Shown piece by piece: positions 42,748-55,000 of a stretch of 64,000 bases of DNA. Every line of letters starts with the position of its first letter. Position 1 is the first letter of the stretch. A program made the translations under genes and the position numbers. Source of the stretch: Cherax quadricarinatus (Eukaryota; Arthropoda; Malacostraca; Decapoda; Parastacidae). Location of the stretch: positions 124,001 to 188,000 of the forward strand of contig NW_027195397.1 of the NCBI RefSeq assembly GCF_038502225.1. Direction: 5' to 3'. A model generated the notes under the pieces. It saw nothing but the letters and a program-made list of their open reading frames with translations. It was not told where the DNA came from and did not search any database.

Positions 42748-43028
42748 TTTATTGATTTACATACAAATTTTTAGTGGTTAGACTGAATGACTGCGCGCCT
42801 CCTGTTCACCTTCTGCCATGTTAATGATCTCCTTTTCAAATATGATCTCCCCTTCGACTAAGAGCTGTTCCTTCATAGGAGCGACACCTTCCACCTTCAC
42901 TCCCACAGCAGCTGTTTCCTCTTCCCCCTCCTCCTCCGGAGCGTCATCAAGGTCTGCTTCAAGGTCACCAGATTGTCCAGCCGGAGCCCAGGGCAGCAGG
43001 TCTCTGCTTATTATGTTACTAAGCAGAT
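42748..43028 (-). other. Possible terminal exon and poly(A) signal, acidic peptide
   Basis: On the minus strand the frame is open from about 43028 to a TAA at about 42778. It encodes a very acidic peptide (DLDDAPEEEGEEE, then KEQLLVEGEIIFEKE) ending MAEGEQEARSHSV. A possible splice acceptor (CTGCTTAG or AATAAGCAG) lies near the start, and AATAAA (minus) at 42748-42753 follows the stop by about 25 bp. A related 3' end lies at 43328-43420. Family unknown; it could be the last exon of a host gene or an element gene. Confidence 0.35.
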
Positions 43029-43319
43029 GAGTGACTTATATACACAGTTCTGAGTCTCAATGGTTGTTAATTGCCATAATTACCAGGCTGCTCGCGAACA
43101 CTGACTAGGTTAGTGACAGATAATCGCCCAAAATTGTCATCCATGAGAAAGAACAAAGGAGTGTCCTTTGCTTCAGCTGCCTGCCCCCCCCCCCTTCCCG
43201 TGAAAAAGGCGGTCCCCCACCTCGAGCACACTTGTGAGTACTGAGAATAGCTCAGTTTTCACGAAAGGATAGTATTATATATATACTTAATAAATAAAAA
43301 TAAAAATTCAAAGTTTATG

Positions 43320-43420
43320 TTAGTATTTTTATTGAATCACATAGGCAAAGGGCAAAAAGTTGACCAAATTTTGGTGGTTATACTGACTGGCTGCGCTCCT
43401 ATTCACCTCCCAGTTGCTGA
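43320..43420 (-). pseudogene. Second, related 3'-end segment with poly(A) signal
   Basis: The minus strand reads GGTGAATAGGAGCGCAGCCA then GTCAGTATAACCACC, parallel to GGTGAACAGGAGGCGCGCAG and GTCTAACCAC at about 42775-42810, followed by AATAAA at 43328-43333. The frame does not continue upstream because the 37-bp minisatellite begins there. Likely a diverged duplicate of the 42748-43028 segment. Confidence 0.35.
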
Positions 43421-43795
43421 GTGTTCCTGCCGCTCCTGTTCACCTCCCAGTTGCTGAGTGTTCCTGCCGCTCCTGTTCACCTCCCAGTTGCTGAGTGTTC
43501 CTGCCGCTCCTGTTCACCTCCCAGTTGCTGAGTGCTCCTGCCGCTCCTGTTCACCTCCCAGTTGCTGAGTGCTCCTGCCGCTCCTGTTCACCTCCCAGTT
43601 GCTGAGTGTTCCTGCCGCTTCTGGTCACCTCCCAGTTGTCGAGTGTTCCTGCCGCTCCTGGTCACCTCCCAGTTGCTGAGTGTTCCTGCCGCTCCTGTTC
43701 ACTTCCCAGTTGCTGAGTGTTCCTGCCGCTCCTGGTCACCTCCCAGTTGCTGAGTGTTCCTGCCGCTCCTGTTCACCTCCCAGTTGTCGAGTGTT
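43405..43795. repeat. 37-bp minisatellite, about 10 copies
   Basis: Unit begins CACCTCCCAGTTGCTGAGTG and continues TTCCTGCCGCTCCTGTT; variants have GGTCACC or TTGTCGAG. On the minus strand each unit contains GGTGAACAGGAGCGGCAGG, resembling the coding end of the adjacent segment, so it may have expanded from it. Confidence 0.92.
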
Positions 43796-44329
43796 CCTAC
43801 CCACCTGAATGTTAGTGAAGGTTCTTCCGGGTACATTGGCATATTAGAGGTAATACAAGTGGTGACATTCTACCTCGAAATAATTGCAACATCTCAAATA
43901 TTGTGGTAGACACTAGTGTATCAAAATAATACACACACACAATAGGTAAGCTCCTCCCTATGTGGTAAGTAGTGTGGTGAAGGTAACTCCCTATAAGTAC
44001 AACAAGATGAATCAAGATAGGTGAGGTGTGACGTCACTGACAGTCAAGTAAACACAGGTGGGTGTGACGTCACGGGTGTCCTCGTACGTGTCACTACCCT
44101 AACTGTTGCGTCACGTTTTGTACATCCCCAGCCCCTACGGGTAAACACAAATGCTACCATTCAAATGGTATAATAACCAAGAATAACTAATTTTTTTAAT
44201 GCTGGTAAACACGTACTCGTGTCAAATGGTGAAGACACAGTTGGTGGACACTTTCAACACAGACACTCAATGATAGACAAAAAATTTTCTCCATTTCAAT
44301 AACCAATTTTTTCTTGAGTCACAATTTAA
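43796..44329. other. Spacer with two consensus CRE palindromes
   Basis: No gene is seen. TGACGTCA, the consensus CREB/ATF palindrome, occurs at 44029-44036 and 44065-44072, both within GTGTGACGTCAC. Two sites 36 bp apart would fit a promoter, but no transcript start or gene can be tied to them. Confidence 0.3.
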
Positions 44330-44652
44330 ATTATAACACACACAAATTATAACACACACAAATTATAACACACACAAATTATAACACACACAAATTATAA
44401 CACACACAAATTATAACACACACAAATTATAACACACACAAATTATAACACACACAAATTATAACACACACAAATTATAACACACACAAATTATAACACA
44501 CACAAATTATAACACACACAAATTATAACACACACAAATTATAACACACACAAATTATAACACACACAAATTATAACACACACAAATTATAACACACACA
44601 AATTATAACACACACAAATTATAACACACACAAATTATAACACACACAAATT
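44330..44652. repeat. 16-bp minisatellite, about 20 copies
   Basis: Unit AATTATAACACACACA repeated with almost no divergence. Confidence 0.95.
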
Positions 44653-44874
44653 CATTCATAACTTTTCACTCATAACCCACAACAACATTTTGCTAATTCA
44701 TCAAAAATATTTTTTCATTCATAAATTTTCACATTACCAAATCTTTATTGAACAAATTTTCACTTCCATTTTTTCTTTACAATATTCACTATAACTTAAT
44801 TTTCAGTAAAATACCAAATTATTGTATTAAACTCTAATATAATCCTCTCCATACCCTGTCTCCTTCAACCCAGA

Positions 44875-47800
44875 GATTATTATAATCACGGGAGCTCTGT
44901 ACTCATAATATAATCACGGGAGCTCTGTACTCATAATATAATCACGGGAGCTCTGTACTCATAATATAATCACGGGAGCTCTGTACTCATAATATAATCA
45001 CGGGAGCTCTGTACTCATAATCACGGGAGCTCTGTACCCATAATATAATCACTGGAGCTCTGTACTCATAATATAATCACGGGAGCTCTGTACTCATAAT
45101 ATAATCACGGGAGCTCTGTACTCATAATATAATCACGGGAGCTCTGTACTCATAATCACGGGAGCTCTGTACTCATAATCACGGGAGCTCTGTACTCATA
45201 ATATAATCACGGGCAGCTCTGTACTCATAATATAATCACGGGAGCTCTGTACTCATAATATAATCACGGGAGCTCTGTACTTATAATATAATCACGGGAG
45301 CTCTGTACTCATAATCACGGGAGCTCTGTACTCATAATATAATCACGGGAGCTCTGTACTCATAATATAATCACGGGCAGCTCTGTACTAATATTATAAT
45401 CACGGGAGCTCTGTACTCATAATATAATCACGGGAGCTCTGTACTCATAATATAATCACGGGAGCTCTGTACTCATAATCACGGGAGCTCTGTACTCATA
45501 ATATAATCACGGGCAGCTCTGTACTCATAATATAATCACGGGAGCTCTGTACTCATAATATAATCACGGGAGCTCTGTACTCATAATATAATCACGGGAG
45601 CTGTGTACTCATAATCACGGGAGCTCTGTACTCATAATATAATCACGGGCAGCTCTGTACTCATAATATAATCACGGGAGCTCTGTACTCATAATATAAT
45701 CACGGGAGCTCTGTACTCATAATATAATCACGGGCAGCTCTGTACTCATAATATAATCACGGGAGCTCTGTACTCATAATATAATCACGGGAGCTCTGTA
45801 CTCATAATCACGGGAGCTCTGTACTCATAATATAATCACGGGCAGCTCTGTACTCATAATATAATCACGGGAGCTCTGTACTCATAATATAATCACGGGA
45901 GCTCTGTACTCATAATATAATCACGGGCAGCTCTGTACTCATAATATAATCACGGGAGCTCTGTACTCATAATATAATCACGGGAGCTCTGTACTCATAA
46001 TATAATCACGGGCAGCTCTGTACTCATAATCACGGGAGCTCTGTACTCATAATATAATCACGGGAGCTCTGTACTCATAATATAATCACGGGAGCTCTGT
46101 ACTCATAATATAATCACGGGAGCTCTGTACTCATAATATAATCACGGGAGCTCTGTACTCATAATATAATCACGGGAGCTCTGTACTCATAATATAATCA
46201 CGGGAGCTCTGTACTCATAATATAATCACGGGAGCTCTGTACTCATAATATAATCACGGGAGCTCTGTACTCATAATATAATCACGGGAGCTCTGTACTC
46301 ATAATATAATCACGGGAGCTCTGTACTCATAATATAATCACGGGCAGCTCTGTACTCATAATATAATCACGGGAGCTCTGTACTCACAATATAATCACGC
46401 GGAGCTCTGTACTCATAATATAATCACGGGGAGCTCTGTACTCATAATATAATCACGGGAGCTCTGTACTCATAATATAATCACGGGAGCTCTGTACTCA
46501 TAATATAATCACGGGAGCTCTGTACTCATAATATAATCACGGGAGCTCTGTACTCATAATATAATCACGGGGAGCTCTCTACTCATAATATAATCACGGG
46601 AGCTCTGTACTCATAATATAATCATGGGGAGCTCTGTACTCATAATATAATCACGGGAGCTCTGTACTCATAATATAATCGCGGGGAGCTCTGTACTCAT
46701 AATATAATCACGGGAGCTCTGTACTCATAATATAATCACGGGAGCTCTGTACTCATAATATAATCACGGGAGCTCTGTACTCATAATATAATCACGGGAG
46801 CTCTGTACTCATAATATAATCACGGGGAGCTCTGTAATCATAATATAATCACGGGAGCTCTGTACTCGTAATATAATCGCGGGGAGCTCTGTACTCATAA
46901 TATAATCACGGGAGCTCTGTACTCATAATATAATCACGGGAGCTCTGTACTCATAATATAATCACGGGGAGCTCTGTACTCATAATATAATCACGGGAGC
47001 TCTGTACTCATAATATAATCACGGGAGCTCTGTACTCATAATATAATCACGGGAGCTCTGTACTCATAATATAATCACGGGGAGCTCTGTACTCATAATA
47101 TAATCACGGGGAGCTCTGTACTCATAATATAATCACGGGAGCTCTGTACTCATAATATAATCACGGGGAGCTCTGTACTCATAATATAATCACGGGGAGC
47201 TCTGTACTCATAATATAATCACGGGAGCTTTGTACTCATATTATAATCACGGAGAGCTCTGTACTCATAATATAATCACGGGGAGCTCTGTACTCATAAT
47301 ATAATCACTGGAGCTCTGTACTCATAATATAATCACGGGGAGCTCTGTACTCATAATATAATCACGGGAGCTCTGTACTCATAATATAATCACGGGAGCT
47401 CTGTACTCATAATATAATCACGGGAGCTCTGTACTCATAATATAATCACGGGAGCTCTGTACTCATAATATAATCAAGGGGAGCTCTGTACTCATAATAT
47501 AATCTCGGGGAGCTCTGTACTCATAATATAATCACGGGAGCTCTGTACTCATAATATAATCACGGGGAGCTCTGTACTCATAATATAATCACGGGGAGCT
47601 CTGTACTCATAATATAATCACGGGAGCTTTGTACTCATATTATAATCACGGGGAGCTCTGTTCTCATAATATAATCACGGAGAGCTCTGTACTCATAATA
47701 TAATCACAGGGAGCTCTGTACTCATAATATAATCACGGGGAGCTCTCTACTCATAATATAATCACGGGAGCTCTGTACTCATGATATAATCACGGGGAGC

Positions 47801-48405
47801 TCTGTACTCATAATATAATCACGGGGAGCGCCGTACTCATAATATAATCACGGGTGCTCTCTACTCATAATATAATCACGGGAGCTCTGTACTCATAATA
47901 TAATCACGGGGAGCTCTGTACTCATAATATAATCACGGGAGCTCTGTACTCATAATATAATCACGGGGAGCTCTGTACTCATAATATAATCACGAGGAGC
48001 TCTGTACTCATAATATAAACAAGGACAGCTCTGTACTCATAATATAATCACGGAGAACTCTGTGCTCATAATATAATCACGGAGAGCTCTGTACTCATAA
48101 TATAATCACGGAGAGCTCTGTACTCATAATATAATCACGGGAGCTCTGTACTCATAATATAATCACGGGAGCTCTGTGCTCATAATATAATCACGGGGAG
48201 CTCTGTACTCATAATATAATCACGGGAGCTCTGTACTCATAATATAATCACGGGAGCTCTGTACTCATAATATAATCACGGGGAGCTCTGTACTCCTAAT
48301 ATAATCACGGGGAGCTCTGTACTCATAATATAATAATGGGGAGCTCTGTACTCATAATATAATCATGGGCAGCTTTGTACTCATAATATAATCATGGGAG
48401 CTCTG
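44875..48405. repeat. 28-bp satellite, left block, about 125 copies
   Basis: Unit core ATAATCACGGGAGCTCTGTA plus CTCATAAT, period 28; 29-bp variants carry GGGCAGCTC or GGGGAGCTC and a 23-bp variant lacks one ATAAT. GGGCAGCTC and the 23-mer lie mainly left of 46340 and GGGGAGCTC mainly to the right, so the array has polarity. Nearly every unit has GAGCTC. The array resumes at 57074. Confidence 0.97.
48402..48405. repeat. Target-site duplication of LTR element, left (TCTG)
   Basis: The satellite unit reads GAGCTCTGTACTC. Left of the element it ends GAGCTCTG and right of it resumes TCTGTACTC at 57074. A 4-bp (TCTG) or 5-bp (TCTGT) duplication fits Ty3/gypsy integration. Confidence 0.65.
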
Positions 48406-48700
48406 TCTCAGTAGTAGTACCAGTTCCTAGTAACCAGTTACTAGTAACCAGTGTACCAGTAGATGACTCACTACCAACCGTCTGCGTGAATCATGACTGT
48501 ATTCATATTGTTGCTGACATAGCAGTATTTCAAACACCCCTTCACATATGGGTACTGTGGGCGGTCAGTCTTACGAGAGTGAGCAAGGAGGCAGGTCACG
48601 GCTGTTTGGCTCTTCCATACTTACCGTTATAATTATACGTACTTCCAGCCTACGTGAGTATTACTTTACCCTATCCACGTGTTCGAACCCCCACATGATA
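48406..48700 (+). repeat. Left LTR
   Basis: Starts TCTCAGTAGTAGTACC and ends CCACATGATA. Differs from the right LTR by several substitutions and small indels (for example CATAGCAG or CCTAGCAG), so it is not a recent insertion. Confidence 0.75.
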
Positions 48701-48702
48701 AA

Positions 48703-48720
48703 TGGTGGCAACGGTGTGGG
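48703..48720 (+). promoter_or_regulatory. Putative primer-binding site
   Basis: TGGTGGCAACGGTGTGGG begins two bases after the left LTR end. A TGG start at this offset is usual for tRNA-primed Ty3/gypsy elements. The matching tRNA was not identified. Confidence 0.45.
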
Positions 48721-50886
48721 AGCGTGGATTTTAGCTTTTTTAAGGGTATTTCAAGACGTTAGAAGATTGTTTGTGAGTAGCCGGCGGGTCAAAAGGTGAA
48801 CCGTCTCTCCCGTCTCCAGCTACTCGCTCCCCTCACCACCCTCCAGCTTGCAAGCCTGTTGCAGCCGTTTCAAGCTTCCTGGCTTAGTTCGTGTGCTAAT
48901 TGTTTCAATCTCCGAGGGGTTGACCCGGATTTTGCAATTAAGCCAGCCAGTAAGCCAGACTGTGGAAGTGAACGCCAGTCAGCCTATCATCCAGCCTGTC
49001 TCCTATCATCCACCTGCTCCTTCATGCTGTGTGCATCGTTACTCGTCTTCCAGTCAGCCATTCTCGTGGGTTAAGCCAGTCAGCCAACCCAGCTTCTAAC
49101 CCAGCTGAGAGAGAGAAGTAAGCCACACAAGTTCCTCTGAAGTATTGTTTCATATATCGCTTTGTGCTCCCTGTTGGATGCTAAGAGTGAATTTCACCAT
49201 TCCTGTGGCATAGAGTGGCTTATAAAGCCACCTTCGTGAGTGGTAAGAGTGCGCGCCAGTGAGTGAGTCACACTACCACCACCCGCCACTCTACTCACAA
49301 TCCACCACCACCACCAGCCACCCACCTCATCTACCTGTGGCTGTTTGCACCCTTGTACCGGGTCCTAATACTGTTTTGGCTCACATAATTGGTCAAGAGA
49401 TTGCAGCTGAGCGCCAACGATAAAGCCAGTTATGTGAATTCACCGAGAAAGCGCATTTCTTCACGACGACAGTGTGAGCGTAGGAAGTGTCGGAGGCATC
49501 AGTCATCACCGCGCAGGACTTCACCTTCACTCGCCACTCCGTCTACTGCTACAGACTTCTGTGATAATTTTCTGTTTAGAGACATTTTTCTTGCATTTAA
49601 AGACATTTGCGTGTGTGAGACATTTATAGTGAATTTCTTGTGTACTCTAAACCTTGTGTTTTCAGTGTAGACTCAGTGTTTCTTTGACTCATTTTTTTTT
49701 TAAATATTTTTCAGTGTTATCGCTCATCTCATATTTTTTTTTATCTGTGTTTTTTTTTATGCTACTCTCTGTCTGTAGTAAGTATTATTGTGTAGTGTAC
49801 CAGTCAGTCACTCCGTGTGAAGTGATTCATTTTTTTTATCTTGTATTCTTTCAGCATTGTATTCTCCAGTAATTGTCACTGTAGTTCATGCAGTGATATT
49901 CACCCAGTATACCAAATTATCCATTTATTTCTATGTGTACCTTTTTTTCGTATGCCAGAAGTGTCTCATTCCCTGATTTTTTTGCAGACTGTGTCCCATT
50001 ATTTTTGCCAGCAAATTTTTGTCGTATCAGTCACAGCAAGATTTTGTTGTAAGAATATACTAAACTAAAATAGTGAATACGTGATTAAGTGTTGTATGCC
50101 CTGCCACTTGTAAGTGTTAAACTTCCGTTTTGTTCCTTGTTCCATTTTTATTCAAAATTTTTATATTTCTTTGAACAAATTCACTCTTGATGTAATTTCA
50201 ATTACTTTTAACGTAAAGTGTTTTCTTTACTCTGTTTAAGTAAATTGTTTTGTCTACTTTACAATTAAGAGTTAAAGTGTTCAATCAGTTTTTCTTTATA
50301 TTTTTATTTTATTATTTAACCTGAATTTTCCGAGTGTAACTTTATTATTGCAGTGATTATTTCTACACCTTATTTTATTGCACTTGTTCTGCAGTGAATT
50401 ATTTTCTTTTATTGATATTTTTATGCATTATTATTCTCAGTTCATTATTGCATATTGTTTTTCATTTTATTAATTTTCCTGATGTTGTCTTTGCATTATA
50501 TTTTAATTTTGTTTATGCATTCTTAGAGAATATTTAAATTTTCCAGTTATCTCTCGTTGCATACAATTTAGTAATTTTATTTTCTACTTTTTACATTGAT
50601 TTAAAATTTTATTAGTTAATTTCTTTATTAGCAAGAGTAAAGACAGCTCATTTTGCATTTAATTCAGTCTCCAGTAATATTTTTACTTGTAAATTTCAAT
50701 GTAATTTTTTTATCTTGGCCAGCAGTCCTTTACATTGAGTTGTCCTTCCTCTTGCAGTGTATCTTAGACATTTTTATTACTTCTGCAGAATTAGTTGCAT
50801 CTCTTTTATTTAAATTTTAGCATTTTGTATCATTTTTATTGTTCATTTTTTTGCCTTATTTGTTCTCGTGCAACTTCTTTGCCATT
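48721..50886 (+). other. Long T-rich 5' leader of the LTR element
   Basis: About 2.1 kb between the primer site and gag, strongly T-rich from about 49650. Only short frames with no recognisable domain. This is longer than usual for Ty3/gypsy leaders and could hold an intron, an internal insertion or a decayed gene. Confidence 0.5.
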
Positions 50887-52083
50887 ATGTCTCACATACC
50901 GTCAAGTGATTTAGTGAATGTCGACACTCAGACCTCTCAGGCTACTGCTGCTCCTGTCATCAGTCCTCACAATTCCTTAGCGACTGACAGACCGACCCAG
51001 ACACTGAGATACTATAGTTTTACTCGTGATTCCCTTGATGCGTTACCTTTATTCAATGGCCATGTACATAGTCTTGAAGCAAGGTTTACTGCCATTCGTT
51101 CTCGTGCTAATGCTCTAGTTGAAGGTCCTCCTTCAGAGGAAAGTCTTATCAGACTTGCTAAAGAAGCTCTTCATCGATCCCCTGCTGCTGTTCATGTTGT
51201 TGATCTCCTTGATATGCGTGACTTCAGGAATCTTACTAAGTGGTCACAATATGAGGAACTGATTCGTTCTTTCCTTGTACCAGTAAAAACAGCTGATCCA
51301 TATGTCGTTCTTCGAGAACTTGTGAATGCTACACCCATGAGTAATGAATCATTGAGTGCATTTGCTGTTAGATTAGACAAACTTTTATCATCATTTATCA
51401 ATGCTGTCCAGTCCTCAGCTTTTGTCACTGACGAGGTTAAACCATTCACAGAACCGCTTGCTAAAATTGCAGCTTTTGGAGCAATCAAAGAACTAATGCC
51501 GCCTGCTTCCGTGTGTGCTTATGAGGCTAATCCTCCAACTGTGACGATGGAACCACTTACAGCCTTAAATCATGTACGTTCCTTGTGCCCCCAGGGTACT
51601 TTCCCATGTATTAAAAGTAATTTCACACATATGTCTCAGTCTGCACTGCCTCTTGTTTGCGCCACAGAGACAAATAGTGGTCGTCAACCATCGCAGAGAT
51701 CACCAAGGACCAGTGTACAGAGTCATTATAAACCTCGTAGTATTCATAGTACATTCAGTAACCATAGACAGCGGACTTGTTATAACTGTGGTTTCCGTGG
51801 CCATATTGCAATTAATTGTCCTGATAGTTACCCTAAGAGGCGTTGTACTGATGATGAGTACCAGTCAGATCTTCCCTACTGTACTTATCATAGAATACAT
51901 GGACATGACACATCTGAGTGCAGTGCTCTCTACAACCTTCAGTACTCTAGGTCTTTCCGTAGCCGTTCCAACCGCAGAACCCGTAGAGGAAACAGACGTC
52001 GTGGTTCTCAAACTAACCAGAACCAGGCTCATTCTTCCAATTCGGGGGAATTCGAGCGCCCCAGTCAAACCGTCCCATGGTGA
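50887..52083 (+). CDS. Gag-like polyprotein of the LTR element
   Basis: Open 398-residue frame from the ATG at 50887 (a longer TTG-initiated frame is less likely). The N-terminal half is a helical capsid-like region (EESLIRLAKEAL, LRELVNATPMSNESLSAFAVRL). Near the C-terminus are two zinc-binding clusters, CYNCGFRGHIAINC (CCHC) and CTYHRIHGHDTSEC, followed by an R/N-rich tail. It packages element RNA. The stop at 52081-52083 lies within ATGGTGA, overlapping the pol ATG at 52077 in the -1 frame. Confidence 0.85.
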   Translation: MSHIPSSDLVNVDTQTSQATAAPVISPHNSLATDRPTQTLRYYSFTRDSLDALPLFNGHVHSLEARFTAIRSRANALVEGPPSEESLIRLAKEALHRSPAAVHVVDLLDMRDFRNLTKWSQYEELIRSFLVPVKTADPYVVLRELVNATPMSNESLSAFAVRLDKLLSSFINAVQSSAFVTDEVKPFTEPLAKIAAFGAIKELMPPASVCAYEANPPTVTMEPLTALNHVRSLCPQGTFPCIKSNFTHMSQSALPLVCATETNSGRQPSQRSPRTSVQSHYKPRSIHSTFSNHRQRTCYNCGFRGHIAINCPDSYPKRRCTDDEYQSDLPYCTYHRIHGHDTSECSALYNLQYSRSFRSRSNRRTRRGNRRRGSQTNQNQAHSSNSGEFERPSQTVPW

Positions 52084-55000
52084 CAGTAGGTGATAATGAG
52101 TACACCATCCCCGTTCACAATTCCTTTGAAGCCTTAAGCAGTCTCGAGAATGACAATCCTGCTGATGATGTTGCTTCACATGTCTCTGACATAGATGATT
52201 TTGGGGATGAAGTGGAACAAGTCTTTTCTGATGACAATCCACCTTTTTGTTTGCACATAACTTCCAATGCAACCATAGGCCCTATAGTGCAAGCATCTGT
52301 TCATAATGCGCCCGTTCATTTGTTCATGGACTCTGGTGCGCAAGTCAATATTATCAGGTCTAGTTTGTTTAAGGATAAGAAGTTACGACATGTCCTTCTC
52401 GTAGAACCGACTCATGTGTCCTCCCTTAGTGGGGTAGCTGGTTCTCACCTGCGTGTCCGAGGTCGGACTTCCCTAACTTTTTCTATCCAAGGTAGAGACT
52501 TCACTGCTTCCTTCCTTGTTGTCGACCAGATTACTTTCCTTGGTGACCTTCTACTGGGCTTTGCTTCCATGCGAGACTTACGCATTGTGCTCGACCCGTA
52601 CCGATGGCATGTCCAAATTGACGACTTGATCGTTCCATTCTGGGGTTACCAGCTTGGATCAGAAATCTGTCATACTGCTGCAGAGTATGATGTATGCATT
52701 AAGTCCTTACAAGCCAATGCATTCTCCAGTAGCGTACCCAAGCGGTCAGGCACTGGTAATTCTGTCACTCCCATCCGTGTTCCACCTATACCTTCAGACT
52801 TGCAGGATAGTGTTCCGTTGCCTCAAGTGTCCGAGGACACTCAGACTGCCTTGAGTGCACAGCCTATCCCTGCAATGATTGCTAGTTCGAGTAGTAGTTT
52901 CTCCACAGGGGATGCCTTGTCAGAAAACGATTACTTAGAACTAGTAATGCCATCTCTTGTTGATGTCACATGCCGTTTGCAGAAAGACGTCTCTGTTGCG
53001 GCTAGTGCTCTCACTAGAGTGTCTGTTGTTGTTCCTAATGTTCCAGATGGTGATAACGTCCTAGTTGACAGTGATTCCTGCAAGGTCAAAGGTTTATTTG
53101 TTGAACCTTCCTTACATGTTGTAAGAGACAGTAAGATCCATTTACTCCTTGCTAACACTTTGGGTGACAGTGTTCGTCTCAGAGCAAATACCAACCTCGT
53201 TGACCTAGTTCACTATCCTTACCCTGTTCAGGTAGAGGATGAGTTGTCACCTGACCAGTGGGTCGGTGCTATTTCTACCGGGGAGACCTCATCCACTTCA
53301 CTGGATCAATCTGTTCCACCAGTTGAGGAGAAAGACTTAGCTCCCACTGACTTCCCAGATGAAGTCAAGCGTTTGTTGACTCTGTTGAACAAACGTCGTA
53401 AAGCCATTGCCTTACCAGGTGAGAAGATGGGTATAACGAACTTATTGTCCCATCGTATTCCACTTGAACCTGGTACTAGACCTATCTACATACCTGCATA
53501 CAGAATGCCTCATTTACAAGTTGCTGTCGCAGAAGAATTGATAAATCAAATGCTTGATGATGGAGTTATTGCACCTAGCAATTCACCTTGGAATGCACCC
53601 TTGATCCTAGTACCTAAGAAGGATGGTACTTGGCGCCCAGTGATTGACTTTAGGAAGTTAAATGCGAAAACTATTCCAGATCGCTTCCCACTTCCTGTAC
53701 TGGGTGATCTTTTACGTAACATCGGAGATAACAAAGTCTTTTCAACCCTGGATTTGTTACAAGGGTTTTGACAAGTCCCTCTTCACGAGGACAGCCAAGA
53801 GCTAACTGCATTCTCCACTCCTACAGGTCATTATCACTTCCTCCGTATGGCATTTGGATTATGATCCTCCCCTATCACGTTCTCAAGGCTCATGACTAAT
53901 ATCTTTAGAGGTCTCATATGTAATGCACTTATGGTGTACTTAGATGACGTAATCGTCATGTCTAAAGACGTGGATACACACTTGAAAAGACTTGATGTAG
54001 TACTTGGTAAGCTTGAAGAAGCCAATTTAAAGATCAAACTGTCTAAATGTCAATTTTTCAGATCAGAAATTAAGTTTCATGGTCACGTAGTCACTCCTAG
54101 AGGGGTTACGACTGACCAAAGTAAAGTAACTGCAGTACTAAATTTTCCAACTCCCAAAACTGCTGATGCCGTAAGATCCTTTGTGGGCTTAGCAGGTTTT
54201 TATAGATCTTTCATTGCCAATTTTTCTTCCATAGCTGCTCCTCTAACTGAGTTGCTTAAGAAAGATGCTCCTTTTGTTTGGACCTTCTGTCAAGAAAGAG
54301 CATTCCAAACTCTAAAAGAAAAGCTAACATCTGCTCCAATTTTGAAATTTCGAGATTTTTCTAAGCCCTTCTATCTGACAACTGATGCTAGTTCTATTGG
54401 CATAGGTGCCATACTAGCTCAGAAGACCGATGGCAAGTACAATGCAGTTGCATTTGCTAGCCGAGTCCTTACGAAGGCTGAACGTAATTATACAGTAACT
54501 GAGCAAGAAGCTTTAGCAATAGTATGGTCTTTAAAGCACTTCCGAGACATTATTTATCAGTACTCTGTTCATGTCTTGACAGACCATGCTCCACTGATAC
54601 CTTTATTCCAGAACAAACAACCTACTGGAAGGTTAGCCAGATGGACCTTGACTATCCAAGAGTTCAATCCCACCTTTGAGCATTTACCTGGCAAGTCAAA
54701 TGTAGTTGCAGATGCCTTATCGTGACATGTTAGTATAGTAACTGCAGACCCTCCATTTAGTGCTGAGGATGTAAAGAATGCTCAATGAACAGATCCCATG
54801 TGGTCTGGTGTGATTCGATTCCTGCTCCAGGAAGATCTTATTCTGACTGTGAAGCCACCAGCACCCATCAGTGACTTTGTCATGAACCAAGAATTACTGT
54901 ATCGAACAGCCGAGTTGGGTACTCCTAGCAGAAGAGTATACCAGTTAGTAATTCCACAGTCACTAGTGAATGTAGCCTTGCAGCTAGTTCACGATGTACC

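Noticed and set aside
44875..48405. CRISPR-like array of about 28-bp repeats
   Set aside because: Units are directly abutting with no unique spacers, no leader and no cas genes; it is a eukaryotic satellite.
48796..50068. Short ORFs in the LTR element leader as accessory genes
   Set aside because: Overlapping, low-complexity, no domain, and T-rich composition; no start context or conservation can be shown.
53769..54788. TGA recoding (selenocysteine or tryptophan) in pol
   Set aside because: Standard-code frames elsewhere in the window use TGA as stop (for example at the ATGA overlaps), and no recoding structure is visible; nonsense decay is simpler.
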